Origin: Casp-actino8 sp964563545
Lineage (GTDB): Bacteria > Actinomycetota > Acidimicrobiia > Acidimicrobiales > Ilumatobacteraceae
DNA: 30,460 nucleotides
Assembly: GCA_964563545.1 (NCBI GenBank)
Contig: CAZLXB010000025.1
Location: 1-30,460, forward strand
Direction: 5' to 3'
Every line of letters begins with the position of its first letter. Position 1 is the stretch's first letter. The position numbers and the translations under genes were made by a program. The notes beneath the pieces are model-generated. The model worked only from the letters and a program-made list of their open reading frames with translations, made no database searches and was not told the DNA's origin. Shown in pieces: positions 22,448 through 30,425 of the stretch.

Positions 22448-24076
22448 ATGAGTTCGTGGAATTTCGCCGATGTGTACGAGGCCGTGGCCGCCCGGATCCC
22501 GGATGCGCCATGTCAGATCCAGGGTGAGCGGATCATCACCTGGTCGCAGTTCGACAGCCGCACGAATCGTCTTGCCGCCGATCTGATCGCTGCTGGTCTC
22601 ACCAAGCAAAGCAAGGTTGCGGCCTATCTCCACAACTGTCCCGAGTATCTCGAGACGTACGTCGCCGCGTTCAAGGGCGGATTCGCGCCCGTGAACACCA
22701 ACTATCGCTACGGCCCCGAAGAAGTCACGTACCTCTTCGACAACGCTGATGCCGAAGCGGTGGTGTTCCATGCATCCTTCGTGCCGCTCATCGATGGCAT
22801 CCGGGCCAATCTTCCGGGTGTCCGCCGCTGGTATTGCGTAGCCGACGGCAGTCACGCCGTCCCGTCGTGGGCCGTCGATTATTCGTCGGTCGTCGAGGGC
22901 CCGAACCCCGGATCGACTCGCGGCCCGTGGGGTCGAAGCCCCGACGATCTCCTCTTGCTCTACACGGGCGGCACGACGGGCATGCCCAAGGGCGTGATGT
23001 GGCGACAGGACGATCTCTTCAATGTGATCGGTTCGGGTGGCAACGCGGTGCTCGGAATCCCGCCCGCGGCCTCGGTCGAAGAGCTGGCCGGACGGCTCGA
23101 TCCGACGGTGCGCAACATCGTCTTGTTGTCGGCCTGTCCGCTCATGCACGGGACCGGACAGTTCTCGAGCCTGATCGCGCTCAATGCCGGCGGCGCGGTG
23201 GTCACGCTGCCCTCGCGCAGTTTCGACGTGGGTGAACTCCTACACGAAGTGGAGCGCAATCGGGTGGAAGCACTCATCATCGTGGGCCAGGCGTTCGCCG
23301 GCCCGATCCTCGACGATCTCGAGAGCAATCCCGGCCGTTACGACTTGTCGAGTCTGCGGATGATCTCTTCATCGGGAGTGATGTGGAGTCAGGAGAACAA
23401 GCAGGGACTCCTGAAGCACATCCCGCAGGTCGTTCTCTTCGATTCGTTCGGATCGTCGGAGGCCGTCGGCATGGGCGGTTCGATCAGTGCGGCCGGGGCG
23501 GCGACCGAGACCGCGAAGTTCCAACTCGGACCCACGTGCGCGGTGTTCACCGAGGACGGTCGGCGCGTCACGCCGGGTTCGGGCGAACGCGGACTCGTGG
23601 CGGTCGGCGGGTTCATCCCCCTCGGCTACTACGGCGACGAGGCCAAGACCGCCCAGACGTTCCGCACTTTCGAAGGTCAGCGTTGGAGCGTTCCGGGCGA
23701 CTGGGCCGAGGTGTTGGCCGACGGAACCCTCGTACTTCTCGGACGGGGATCGGTGTGCATCAATACGGGTGGCGAGAAGGTCTTCCCCGAAGAGGTGGAG
23801 GAAGCCCTGAAGCGTCATGCCTCGGTCCGCGACGCGGTCGCAGTCGGCATCCCCGATCAGCGATTCGGCGAGACCATCTGCGCGGTCGTGGAAGCCATGC
23901 CCGGGGTGACGCCAACTCTCGACGAGTTGAACTCCCACGTGAAGGCTTCACTCGCTCCATACAAAGCACCGCGCCACCTCGTCGTGGTCGACACCATCGG
24001 TCGGGCACCGAATGGCAAGGTCGACTACAAGCGTCTGAAGTCGGTGGCACTCGAACGCCTGGGCGTGGGTTCGTGA
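22448..24076 (+). CDS. Acyl-CoA synthetase (FadD-like, AMP-forming)
   Basis: A 542-residue ANL-superfamily adenylate-forming enzyme. The P-loop-like motif is LLYTGGTTGMPKGVMW (about residues 170-185). DSFGSSEAVGMGG is the A5 region, VPGDWAEV and GRGSVCINTGGEKVFPEEVEEAL mark the hinge, and K524 in GRAPNGKVDYKRLK is the catalytic lysine. It activates a carboxylic acid to its CoA thioester through an acyl-AMP. The TGGTTGMPKGVMW form is seen in actinobacterial FadDs acting on fatty acids or steroid side chains; the substrate here is not known. The ATG follows AGAAGGGGA, 66 nt after the dehydrogenase stop. The stop overlaps the next start (GTGA). Confidence 0.92.
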   Translation: MSSWNFADVYEAVAARIPDAPCQIQGERIITWSQFDSRTNRLAADLIAAGLTKQSKVAAYLHNCPEYLETYVAAFKGGFAPVNTNYRYGPEEVTYLFDNADAEAVVFHASFVPLIDGIRANLPGVRRWYCVADGSHAVPSWAVDYSSVVEGPNPGSTRGPWGRSPDDLLLLYTGGTTGMPKGVMWRQDDLFNVIGSGGNAVLGIPPAASVEELAGRLDPTVRNIVLLSACPLMHGTGQFSSLIALNAGGAVVTLPSRSFDVGELLHEVERNRVEALIIVGQAFAGPILDDLESNPGRYDLSSLRMISSSGVMWSQENKQGLLKHIPQVVLFDSFGSSEAVGMGGSISAAGAATETAKFQLGPTCAVFTEDGRRVTPGSGERGLVAVGGFIPLGYYGDEAKTAQTFRTFEGQRWSVPGDWAEVLADGTLVLLGRGSVCINTGGEKVFPEEVEEALKRHASVRDAVAVGIPDQRFGETICAVVEAMPGVTPTLDELNSHVKASLAPYKAPRHLVVVDTIGRAPNGKVDYKRLKSVALERLGVGS

Positions 24077-24942
24077 GCGGAGCGGCGCGCGCTCTCGATC
24101 TTCGTGACCGCCTCGGGCGGGGAGAGTCCGTCTTGATGCCCGGTGTCTGGGACGTCCTGTCGGCCCGACTCGTTCACGAGGCCGGTCTGTCGACCGCTTT
24201 TCTTTCTGGTTTCGCGGTGTCGGGAACCTTGCTCGGTCGACCCGATGTGGGCCTGCTCACTCAGCTCGAGATGGCCGAGGTCGCGGCCCGGGTATGTGGA
24301 ACCGTGAGTGAGTTGAACGTGGTGGTCGATGCCGATACCGGTTACGGAAATGCATCCAATGTGATCCGGACCGTCGAGTTGTGGGAGTCGGCCGGTGCGG
24401 CCGGGTTGTTCCTCGAGGATCAGGTCTGGCCCAAGAAGTGCGGGCACATGGCCGACAAGCAAGTCGTGCCGCGCGACGAATGGCTGACGAAGTTGCGCGC
24501 GGCCTGCGACCACCGTCAGCATTTGTTCGTCACGGCGCGAACCGATGCACGCGGTGCGGTGTCGCTCGACGAGGCGATCGAACGGGCCAAGATGGCGCGC
24601 GATCTTGGTGTGGATGCGATCTTCGTCGAAGCCCCGGAATCGGTCGCCGACATGGAGAGAATTGCCCGTGAGCTCGCGGGTTCGATCCTGGTGGCCAACA
24701 TGGTCGAAAAGGGGCTCACGCCGCTACTCACCCCCAACGAACTCGCCGAACTCGGGTTCCGTCTGATCGTCTCCCCGTTGTCGCTCTTGCTGTCGGCCAC
24801 CCGAGCCATGCAGGACGCGGCCCGTGAACTGGCGACAACAGGAACGCTGCGCGACCGGCTGGCGACCATCACGCCCTTCGACGAGTTCACCGACATCGTC
24901 GGCCTTCCCGAGCACAAAGCGCGTGAGGATCGCTATCGCTGA
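24073..24942 (+). CDS. Isocitrate lyase / phosphoenolpyruvate mutase family protein
   Basis: A 289-residue TIM-barrel of the ICL/PEPM superfamily. Motifs: DADTGYGNASNV (D86 and D88, Mg2+ region), LEDQVWPKKCGH (residues 114-125) containing the KKCGH loop that carries the catalytic Cys of lyases, and VTARTDAR. The Cys suggests a lyase cleaving a 2-hydroxyacid (methylisocitrate-like, dimethylmalate-like or similar) rather than a phosphonomutase. The GTG start overlaps the acyl-CoA synthetase stop by 4 nt (GTGA), so the upstream frame extension is a shadow. Co-transcription with FadD- and FadE-like genes points to a carbon catabolic route. True product unknown. Confidence 0.88.
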   Translation: MSGAARALDLRDRLGRGESVLMPGVWDVLSARLVHEAGLSTAFLSGFAVSGTLLGRPDVGLLTQLEMAEVAARVCGTVSELNVVVDADTGYGNASNVIRTVELWESAGAAGLFLEDQVWPKKCGHMADKQVVPRDEWLTKLRAACDHRQHLFVTARTDARGAVSLDEAIERAKMARDLGVDAIFVEAPESVADMERIARELAGSILVANMVEKGLTPLLTPNELAELGFRLIVSPLSLLLSATRAMQDAARELATTGTLRDRLATITPFDEFTDIVGLPEHKAREDRYR

Positions 24943-24963
24943 TTCGGTAATCTGACGGTGTCT

Positions 24964-25115
24964 CATCCAGAGCGGTCCGGGCAACCGGACCCGGCAACCT
25001 GGGCGGAAGCCCCAAGGTGCCTCCGGACGTGACCAGCAATGGTCGCATCCGGGATGTGGCCGACTTCGGTCGGCAACGAAGCTTCCCTGGGTGGGCACCG
25101 ACCGCACGAACGAAG
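24964..25115 (+). promoter_or_regulatory. SAM-sensing riboswitch (SAM-I/SAM-IV clan) in the metX leader
   Basis: The leader has the conserved SAM core: CATCCAGAGCGG, then GGCAACC, then AAGGTGCC, in the right order. A closing helix P1 can form between CATCC (24964-24968) and GGATG (25052-25056). Internal hairpins are TCCGG-GCAA-CCGGA, TGGGC-GGAA-GCCCCA, and GACCA-GCAA-TGGTC (25031-25044). The first arm is much shorter than the kink-turn/pseudoknot arm of standard SAM-I, so this may be a SAM-I/IV variant. A UUCG hairpin (25060-25073) follows. There is no T-rich terminator, so control is probably at translation. Position before metX supports SAM sensing. Confidence 0.85.
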
Positions 25116-25122
25116 GAGCCTC

Positions 25123-26286
25123 ATGTCCGCCAAGCCGCTACTGCCAGCCTCTGGCGCGTGGCGTCCCGGCGAGCCCGCGGGCGGGCGCCAGTTCTTGCGA
25201 CTCGACCGGCGCTTCGCGCTCGACGGCGGACAGGTGCTGGATGGTGTGGAGATCGCCTATGAAACCTGGGGCACCCTCGCCGCCGATGCATCGAACGCGA
25301 TCCTGCTGTGCCATGCATGGACGGGTGACAGCCACGCGTCGGGTGGTGCGGGCAACGGCCATCCCACGCCCGGTTGGTGGGAGAACGCCGTCGGTCCCGG
25401 ACTCGCGATCGACACCGATCGTTGGTTCGTGGTGTGCAGCAACGTGCTCGGCGGATGCCAAGGGACGACGGGACCGGCCTCTGCTCACCCGGACGACGGC
25501 CGGCCCTACGGTTCGCGTTTCCCCGTGATCACGATCCGCGACATGGTCCGTCTGCAAGTTCGGCTGGCCGATCATCTGGGTGTGCAGACGTGGCATTCGG
25601 TGATCGGCGGTTCCATGGGTGGCATGCAGGTCCTGGAATGGGCCACCACTTACCCGGAACGTGTTCGCTCGATCGTGCCGATTGCGACGTGCGCCCAAGC
25701 TTCGGCCCAGCAGATCGCATGGGGTTCGATCGGCCGCCGGGCGATCATGACCGATCCGAATTGGCGCGGAGGCGACTACTACGACGCCGCTCCCGGACAC
25801 GGCCCGCACGCCGGATTGGCCACCGCACGCATGATCGCCCAGGTCACGTTCCGGAGCGACAACGTCTTCACCGAACGTTTCGGTCGGGCGCTCGTGGGCG
25901 GAGTGGATCCGCAGAGCGGCATCTCGGTCGACCAGCAGTTCGAAGTCGAGCGGTATCTCGAATACCACGGCGACAAACTCGTGCAGCGATTCGACGCCAA
26001 CAGTTATCTGCTGATCGGCAAAGCCATGGATCTGCACGACATCAGCCGTGGGCGAGGAGGCCTCGACGCGGCCATGGCGCGTATCAAGGCGCCCACGCTC
26101 TCGATCGGTATTCGAAGCGACATCTTGTATCCGGCGTATCAGCAGATACAGATCCGCGACATGCTGCAGGCGAACGGCACTCGGGCCGAGTATCGGGAGA
26201 TCGACTCACCCCACGGTCACGATTCGTTCCTCATCGACCTCGACCAAGTCGGGCCCCCGATCACCCATTTCCTCGGCGACGTCTAA
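25123..26286 (+). CDS. metX: Homoserine O-acyltransferase (acetyltransferase) MetX
   Basis: A 387-residue alpha/beta-hydrolase-fold acyltransferase. The nucleophile is S154 in VIGGSMGGMQVLEW, and the acid and base are D333 (IRSDILYP) and H366 (SPHGHDSFL). The N-terminal IAYETWGTL and HAWTGDSHASG blocks and GWWENAVGPGLAIDTDRWFVVCSNVLGGCQGTTGP are MetX signatures. It acylates the hydroxyl of homoserine, usually with acetyl-CoA, as the first committed step of methionine synthesis; some members use succinyl-CoA, which cannot be judged here. ATG 25123 has GAAGGAG about 7 nt upstream and lies behind a SAM riboswitch, so it should be shut off when SAM is plentiful. No metY is adjacent. Confidence 0.95.
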   Translation: MSAKPLLPASGAWRPGEPAGGRQFLRLDRRFALDGGQVLDGVEIAYETWGTLAADASNAILLCHAWTGDSHASGGAGNGHPTPGWWENAVGPGLAIDTDRWFVVCSNVLGGCQGTTGPASAHPDDGRPYGSRFPVITIRDMVRLQVRLADHLGVQTWHSVIGGSMGGMQVLEWATTYPERVRSIVPIATCAQASAQQIAWGSIGRRAIMTDPNWRGGDYYDAAPGHGPHAGLATARMIAQVTFRSDNVFTERFGRALVGGVDPQSGISVDQQFEVERYLEYHGDKLVQRFDANSYLLIGKAMDLHDISRGRGGLDAAMARIKAPTLSIGIRSDILYPAYQQIQIRDMLQANGTRAEYREIDSPHGHDSFLIDLDQVGPPITHFLGDV

Positions 26287-26297
26287 GAATCGGTTGA

Positions 26298-26672
26298 TCA
26301 GCCGACCAGTCGATCGATCACCGCGACGGTACGACTCGAACACGGCATGCGAAGTACCACCCGCTGTTCGCCGACCAGCAGATACACGGCCTTGCCACGG
26401 GGCGGATCAGGACTCTTGGTCACGGCACGGTAGGTGCCCCGAAGACGGACGGCCCGCGGGCCGCGCGCGGTGAGCGTGACCTGCCCTCCCTCGATCGATC
26501 CACGGACCTCTTTCCAGCCGCCTTCGGGTACGTCTCCGATGCCGAGCGTCTGGGCGCGGGCGATGAATCGGTGACCGTCACGACTGCTCCAATGCGGCTC
26601 GATGCGGCGAGCGGCCCACAGAAGTCCGATGCAGATCGCAACGGCGACGATGATGTCGGCACCTCCGCTCAC
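26298..26672 (-). CDS. Small conserved-looking protein with one N-terminal membrane helix
   Basis: A 124-residue protein with GTG start. Residues about 6-21 (DIIVAVAICIGLLWAA) form a single membrane helix. The rest is a soluble, beta-rich domain with phrases such as GWKEVRGSIEGGQVTLTARG and KAVYLLVGEQRVVLRMP. No family is recognised. It converges on metX with 11 bases between stops and is divergent from the DNA glycosylase gene (63 bases between starts). The base composition matches its neighbours. Confidence 0.62.
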   Translation of the reverse strand: MSGGADIIVAVAICIGLLWAARRIEPHWSSRDGHRFIARAQTLGIGDVPEGGWKEVRGSIEGGQVTLTARGPRAVRLRGTYRAVTKSPDPPRGKAVYLLVGEQRVVLRMPCSSRTVAVIDRLVG

Positions 26673-26735
26673 GATCCCCAGTGTCGCACGATTCGCCGCG
26701 TGGACGGCGCCTCGATCGATGTCGCAAGATGTGCC

Positions 26736-27512
26736 GTGCCCGAGATCCTCGAAGTCGAGATGTTCCGACGGGCCTCGTCACTCGTGATCGGACGCACGGT
26801 CAGGACTGTCGCGGCGAACGATCGGATCGTGGTGCCAGAACCGGCGGCCGTGAGAGATCTCGAGGGACGCCGGATCACCGATGTGACTCGCCGAGGCAAG
26901 ATGATGACCATCCACGCCGGACCCGCGCGCGAACCGCTTGCCATCGACGTTCACTTCGGCATGTCGGGGCGGGTCATCGTGGACGGGTCGTCGCCGATCG
27001 GCGAGTTGGCCTACGGCGCATCGAACGATTCCAAGTGGATTCGATTCGCGCTTGGTTTCGGACGAGGAGAACTACTCGTGAGCGATCCCCGTCGTTTCGC
27101 GCGAGTGCAGGTCTCGTCGGCGGGGGCCGGACTCGGCCCGGATGCCTTCGACGTGGCCAAGCAGGAATTCGTGGAACGGGTGGGCGCCCGCCGCGCTCCG
27201 CTCAAGGCGGTTCTTCTCGATCAGTCCGTGGTGGCCGGTCTCGGCAACATGTTGGTCGACGAGATCCTCCTGCGAGCCGGCCTCGATCCACGCCGTCCGG
27301 TCGTCTCGTTGACACCGGCTGATCTCGCCAAAGTGCACGCGGTCATGAGACGGGTTCTGCCCGAGCTGGCTCGCAAGGGTGGAAGCCATGCCGGCCGGCT
27401 GAGTGCCGAACTGCGGTTCGCCGGAGCGGCTTGTCCGGCCGATGGTCGACCGATGCGCAAATGCGTGGTGGGCGGGCGGACGACCATTTTCTGCCCGGTC
27501 CATCAGTGCTGA
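26736..27512 (+). CDS. Fpg/Nei family DNA glycosylase with an altered zinc finger
   Basis: A 258-residue base-excision repair glycosylase/AP lyase. With GTG 26736 as start, the mature protein begins P2-E3 (PEILEVE), the N-terminal proline nucleophile and acid of the family; this fixes the start, as any extension would bury the proline. K55 (RRGKMMTIH) matches the conserved beta-hairpin lysine. The helix-two-turn-helix is DQSVVAGLGNMLVDEILLRAGLDP. The C-terminal finger is unusual: the normal C-x2-C...C-x2-C appears as CPAD ... CPVH, with Asp and His replacing two Cys and an extra Cys at the end. The DNA-contacting Arg in GGRTT remains. It excises oxidised bases, but the exact lesion is unclear. 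Confidence 0.9.
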   Translation: MPEILEVEMFRRASSLVIGRTVRTVAANDRIVVPEPAAVRDLEGRRITDVTRRGKMMTIHAGPAREPLAIDVHFGMSGRVIVDGSSPIGELAYGASNDSKWIRFALGFGRGELLVSDPRRFARVQVSSAGAGLGPDAFDVAKQEFVERVGARRAPLKAVLLDQSVVAGLGNMLVDEILLRAGLDPRRPVVSLTPADLAKVHAVMRRVLPELARKGGSHAGRLSAELRFAGAACPADGRPMRKCVVGGRTTIFCPVHQC

Positions 27513-27548
27513 CGCCGTGGATTCCCGAGTGAGGTCGGCGAGAATGAC

Positions 27549-27986
27549 ATGGTGAGTTGGTGGATGGGTGTCGACACCGAGACGGTGACCGATCGCGGGA
27601 GTTCGAACGTCGTCCTGGCCGTCACGCTCTTTCTGATCGTCGCTGGCTGCGTCTTGTCCGTGATCACGTGGTGGTTCTGGCGCAACACGCACCCGGATCC
27701 CGAGGCTCTCGGCCCACTCGATGTGATGAGTGCGCGCTCGTTCCGCGACCAGGGTCCCATCGAACAACGTCGGCTCTTGGATTCCGCTCGGCCATCCGCC
27801 GTCGCTGCGAGTGACATGCAGCCGCCCCTCGAAGTGGAGTCGTTGGTGTTGGAGGACGAGCCCATGTTCGAGGACGTCTTCTTCGACGATGTACCCGTTG
27901 GCTCGGAATCCTTCGACGAGGCGTCGGGCGACGACCCCGAGCCCGTTCGGCCCCTCGGGCCGATCGATCCGCTCCTCGGTCGTTGA
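27549..27986 (+). CDS. Hypothetical single-pass membrane protein with acidic tail
   Basis: A 145-residue protein. One membrane helix spans about residues 20-43 (NVVLAVTLFLIVAGCVLSVITWWFW). The C-terminal ~100 residues are low in hydrophobics and very acidic (LEDEPMFEDVFFDDVP, FDEASGDDPEP), so probably cytoplasmic and disordered. No family is recognised. It lies 36 bases after the glycosylase gene on the same strand, and the 74-residue gene follows 37 bases later. Codon use agrees with neighbouring genes. Confidence 0.65.
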   Translation: MVSWWMGVDTETVTDRGSSNVVLAVTLFLIVAGCVLSVITWWFWRNTHPDPEALGPLDVMSARSFRDQGPIEQRRLLDSARPSAVAASDMQPPLEVESLVLEDEPMFEDVFFDDVPVGSESFDEASGDDPEPVRPLGPIDPLLGR

Positions 27987-28011
27987 CCGCTCTCGGCCGA
28001 GTCGCCCCGTC

Positions 28012-28017
28012 TACGGT
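28012..28017 (+). promoter_or_regulatory. Putative -10 box of a leaderless gene
   Basis: TACGGT fits TANNNT and stands exactly six bases before the ATG at 28024. No Shine-Dalgarno lies between, which suggests a leaderless transcript. A TTGACC at 27983 is too far upstream (23-base spacer) for a standard -35. Confidence 0.42.
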
Positions 28018-28023
28018 TGCGGT

Positions 28024-28248
28024 ATGGCCGAACTCGACCTCGACGCAATGCTTCACCGGTTCCGCGAGCGGGCTCTCGCGGTGAAGCGCCGACCGTTACC
28101 CCCCGTCGCCGGTGAGGAACGTCAGCGGTTCATCGAACAGGCCCAACTCGACTTCCAGGATTTCGCCATCATCGGCGATGCCCAGGCGACGATCGAGGAC
28201 GGTGTGCTCGTGCTGCGAGTCGACTTGCGGCCGAAGTCCGACACGTGA
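28024..28248 (+). CDS. Small hypothetical protein, 74 residues
   Basis: MAELDLDAMLHRFRERALAV begins a short, charged helical protein with no membrane segment; a short beta-like ending (IEDGVLVLRVDLRP) closes it. No family is recognised. The stop overlaps the GTG of the DMT transporter gene by 4 nt (GTGA), which argues that it is real and co-expressed. The start lacks a ribosome binding site but has a -10-like hexamer six bases before. Confidence 0.62.
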   Translation: MAELDLDAMLHRFRERALAVKRRPLPPVAGEERQRFIEQAQLDFQDFAIIGDAQATIEDGVLVLRVDLRPKSDT

Positions 28249-29150
28249 CCCGAGCCAATCCGCGGACATCGGCGGAGATCGCCGTTCCGGCCGTGGTGCT
28301 CGCCGTACTCGCATGGGGTGTGGGGCCCCTCATGGTTCGTGGCATGGATGTCGAAGGTTCGACGGTCGCGCTCTACCGAATGTGGTCGGGAACGCCGGTC
28401 ATGCTCGTGGCCGCACGGGCCTTCGGGGTGCCGCTCGATCGCAAGGTGCTCCGGGCGGCGATCGTGCCGGGGATCTTCTTTGGGCTGTCGATGATGCTCG
28501 GATTCCAAGCGGTGCGGACCACTTCGATCGCCAGTGCGACGCTGATAGGAGCTCTCACGCCGGCCGTGATTCTGTTGGGGGCCAACCGAATCGTGGGGGA
28601 GCGCAGCGACGCGCGACGGGTGCCCTTCGCTGTGATCGCGTTTGCCGGTCTGGCCATGGTGGTGTTGGTGGGTGGTGACCGCAACGGTTCCACTCTTCAC
28701 GGTGACTTGCTCGCCTTTGGCAACCTCGCTTGTTTCACCGTGTACTTCTTGATCCTGAAGAAGTTGCGGAACGCGGGTCTGAACAGTTGGGCATTTCTGG
28801 CCGGTGTATTCGTGGTCGGCACGGCGGTGATCACGCCGTGGTGCGTGCTCACCGGAGACGACGTGGGCACCATCACGATGAAGGACGTTCTGCTTCTCGG
28901 TGGCATGGTTCTCGGACCGGGTCTCGTGGGTCATGGCTTGATCTCCTGGGCGAGCCGACACTTGCCGGTCACCACGACGTCACTTCTCACGCTCGGCAGC
29001 CCCGTCGTCTCGGTGATCGGTGGCTGGTTGATCTACGACCAGCAACTCGGTTGGGGGCAGGTCTTTGGTGCGATGCTCGTGATCGGGGGATTGGCCGGCA
29101 CGGTCTGGGACGCCTCGACTCGGCGGGAACCCCTGCTCGACCCGGCCTGA
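28245..29150 (+). CDS. DMT superfamily transporter (EamA family)
   Basis: A 301-residue integral membrane protein with about ten hydrophobic helices arranged as two EamA repeats. First-repeat landmarks are VLAWGVGPLMVRGMDVEGSTVALYRMW and TTSIASATLIGALTPAVILLGANRIVGER. Second-repeat landmarks are GDLLAFGNLACFTVYFLILKK and LPVTTTSLLTLGSPVVSVIGGWLIYDQQL. EamA proteins export metabolites such as amino acids or purines, or import small solutes. The GTG start overlaps the preceding stop. Substrate unknown. Confidence 0.88.
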   Translation: MTRANPRTSAEIAVPAVVLAVLAWGVGPLMVRGMDVEGSTVALYRMWSGTPVMLVAARAFGVPLDRKVLRAAIVPGIFFGLSMMLGFQAVRTTSIASATLIGALTPAVILLGANRIVGERSDARRVPFAVIAFAGLAMVVLVGGDRNGSTLHGDLLAFGNLACFTVYFLILKKLRNAGLNSWAFLAGVFVVGTAVITPWCVLTGDDVGTITMKDVLLLGGMVLGPGLVGHGLISWASRHLPVTTTSLLTLGSPVVSVIGGWLIYDQQLGWGQVFGAMLVIGGLAGTVWDASTRREPLLDPA

Positions 29151-29157
29151 CCTCGGG

Positions 29158-29186
29158 TTGGGCGGTCCGGTGGTCGCCGGTAGATT
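29158..29186 (+). promoter_or_regulatory. Promoter of the tRNA-Gly gene
   Basis: TTGGGC (29158-29163), 17-base spacer and TAGATT (29181-29186) resemble a sigma-70-type promoter. The tRNA begins 11 bases after the -10 box, as expected for a short 5' leader. Confidence 0.55.
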
Positions 29187-29196
29187 GCTGGGCACT

Positions 29197-29272
29197 GCGG
29201 ACGTGGCTCAGTTGGTAGAGCATCACCTTGCCAAGGTGAGGGTCGCGGGTTCGAATCCCGTCGTCCGCTCCA
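29197..29272 (+). tRNA. tRNA-Gly(GCC)
   Basis: A full cloverleaf: acceptor GCGGACG pairs with CGTCCGC, D arm GCTCAGTTGGTAGAGC, anticodon stem TCACC/GGTGA around loop TTGCCAA with anticodon GCC (29230-29232), and T arm GCGGG-TTCGAAT-CCCGT. The discriminator is T and the CCA end is encoded (29270-29272). The anticodon reads GGC and GGT glycine codons. Confidence 0.97.
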
Positions 29273-29277
29273 GACAA

Positions 29278-29303
29278 GAGGCCCCGCCGAACGGTGGGGC
29301 CTC
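29278..29303 (+). terminator. Rho-independent-type terminator after tRNA-Gly
   Basis: GAGGCCCCGCC, loop GAAC, GGTGGGGCCTC: an 11-bp stem with one G-T pair, beginning five bases after the tRNA CCA. Only a short TTC follows, so the T tract is weak, as is usual in high-GC actinobacteria. Confidence 0.85.
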
Positions 29304-29384
29304 TTCACATCGGGCGGACCCCCAATTCGGGAGAAGCCAAGCGATGGGTCCCGTCGTTCGGAGTTCATCGGCTAGGAAAGTGCC

Positions 29385-30401
29385 GTGGCTGACTGGCAGG
29401 AGTTCTCCCGGGCTCTCGACTTCGCCGTCGAGCATCTGGCCTCCGACCCGGATCCGGTCAACGACCGCGAGAAGGCCGATCGTTCCCAGTACGTGCTACG
29501 GATTCTCGCCGCGGTGGCGCAGAGCTCGACCCTTCGCTTCGATCCCGATCGGCCGGCCTTTCTGCCCATGCTCGAGACGGTTCGCCATCTCGGAGCAGCC
29601 GGACCCGACATCGACTACGACGTGGCCGCCCTACGCCCCGGCGGACGATACGTGGTGCGCGGGGAGCGCGGCGGTGCGACCTACGTCGGTGTCGCTGTCT
29701 ACGCCGGGTCGGGCGAAACGGGCGCCTCGTCCATCGTCGCCTCGGTAGATGTCGATGACGTCGCGGCCGCTGACGGCTCTTTCACTTTCGAGATCTCGCA
29801 TCCTGACGCCGTGCGCGTCATCGTCCGCCAGTACTTCCACGATCGATCGACGCAGCATCGGGGACGGTGGACCATCGATCGTCTCGATTCGACCGTTCAC
29901 CGTGATTTGGCGTTGCCGACCGAGATGGAAATGAAGTCGCGGGTGGCCAATGCCGCCCAGACGATCCGTTGGAACGCGCGACTCAACGCCCTCTGGACTC
30001 CGGATCGACGTCAGCACCCCAACGAGTTCGTCGGGCAGACAACGGCCGACATCGTGGCCGCGGTTCCGAATCCGGACGTCGCCTATTCATTCGCCTGGTG
30101 GAAACTCGCCGAAGGTGAGGCGCTGGCTATCGACTTCCGGCCGCCATCGACGAACTATTGGGCTCTGCAGATCTGCGATCGATGGTTCCAGTGCTTCCCC
30201 GATCGGCGCACGAACCTGAACGATCGTCAGGTCGAGACGAACACCGATGGTTCGGTCACGATCGTCATCGCCGATGGTGATCCCGGACATTCCAATTGGC
30301 TCGATACTGGCGGTCATGGCGTCGGCACGGCGTTCTTCCGGTGGTTACACTCGGATGTCAAAGACCAACCGGTCGCGCGGATCGTGGCCTCTCGTCGGTA
30401 G
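29385..30401 (+). CDS. DUF1214-like domain protein
   Basis: A 338-residue protein with GTG start, preceded by AGGAAAG. The N-terminal half is unrecognised. The C-terminal part (NYWALQICDRWFQCFPDRRTN, then NTDGSVTIVIADGDPGHSNWLDTGGHG) matches the pattern of DUF1214 proteins (YW-x-LYD, N-x-R and DGS-x-T-I...NWL). No signal peptide or membrane helix is visible. Biochemical role of the domain is not established; it is often found in actinobacterial lipid or steroid gene sets. It stands alone behind the tRNA terminator and probably has its own promoter in 29304-29384. Confidence 0.78.
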   Translation: MADWQEFSRALDFAVEHLASDPDPVNDREKADRSQYVLRILAAVAQSSTLRFDPDRPAFLPMLETVRHLGAAGPDIDYDVAALRPGGRYVVRGERGGATYVGVAVYAGSGETGASSIVASVDVDDVAAADGSFTFEISHPDAVRVIVRQYFHDRSTQHRGRWTIDRLDSTVHRDLALPTEMEMKSRVANAAQTIRWNARLNALWTPDRRQHPNEFVGQTTADIVAAVPNPDVAYSFAWWKLAEGEALAIDFRPPSTNYWALQICDRWFQCFPDRRTNLNDRQVETNTDGSVTIVIADGDPGHSNWLDTGGHGVGTAFFRWLHSDVKDQPVARIVASRR

Positions 30402-30425
30402 GGCCGCCCGCGAGTTTCCGGTCGG

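Noticed and set aside
26291..26304. CGGTTGATCAGCCG near-palindrome between metX and the convergent gene as a terminator or operator
   Set aside because: It is short, has one mismatch, no loop suited to a terminator, and GATC-centred palindromes are frequent by chance in this sequence.
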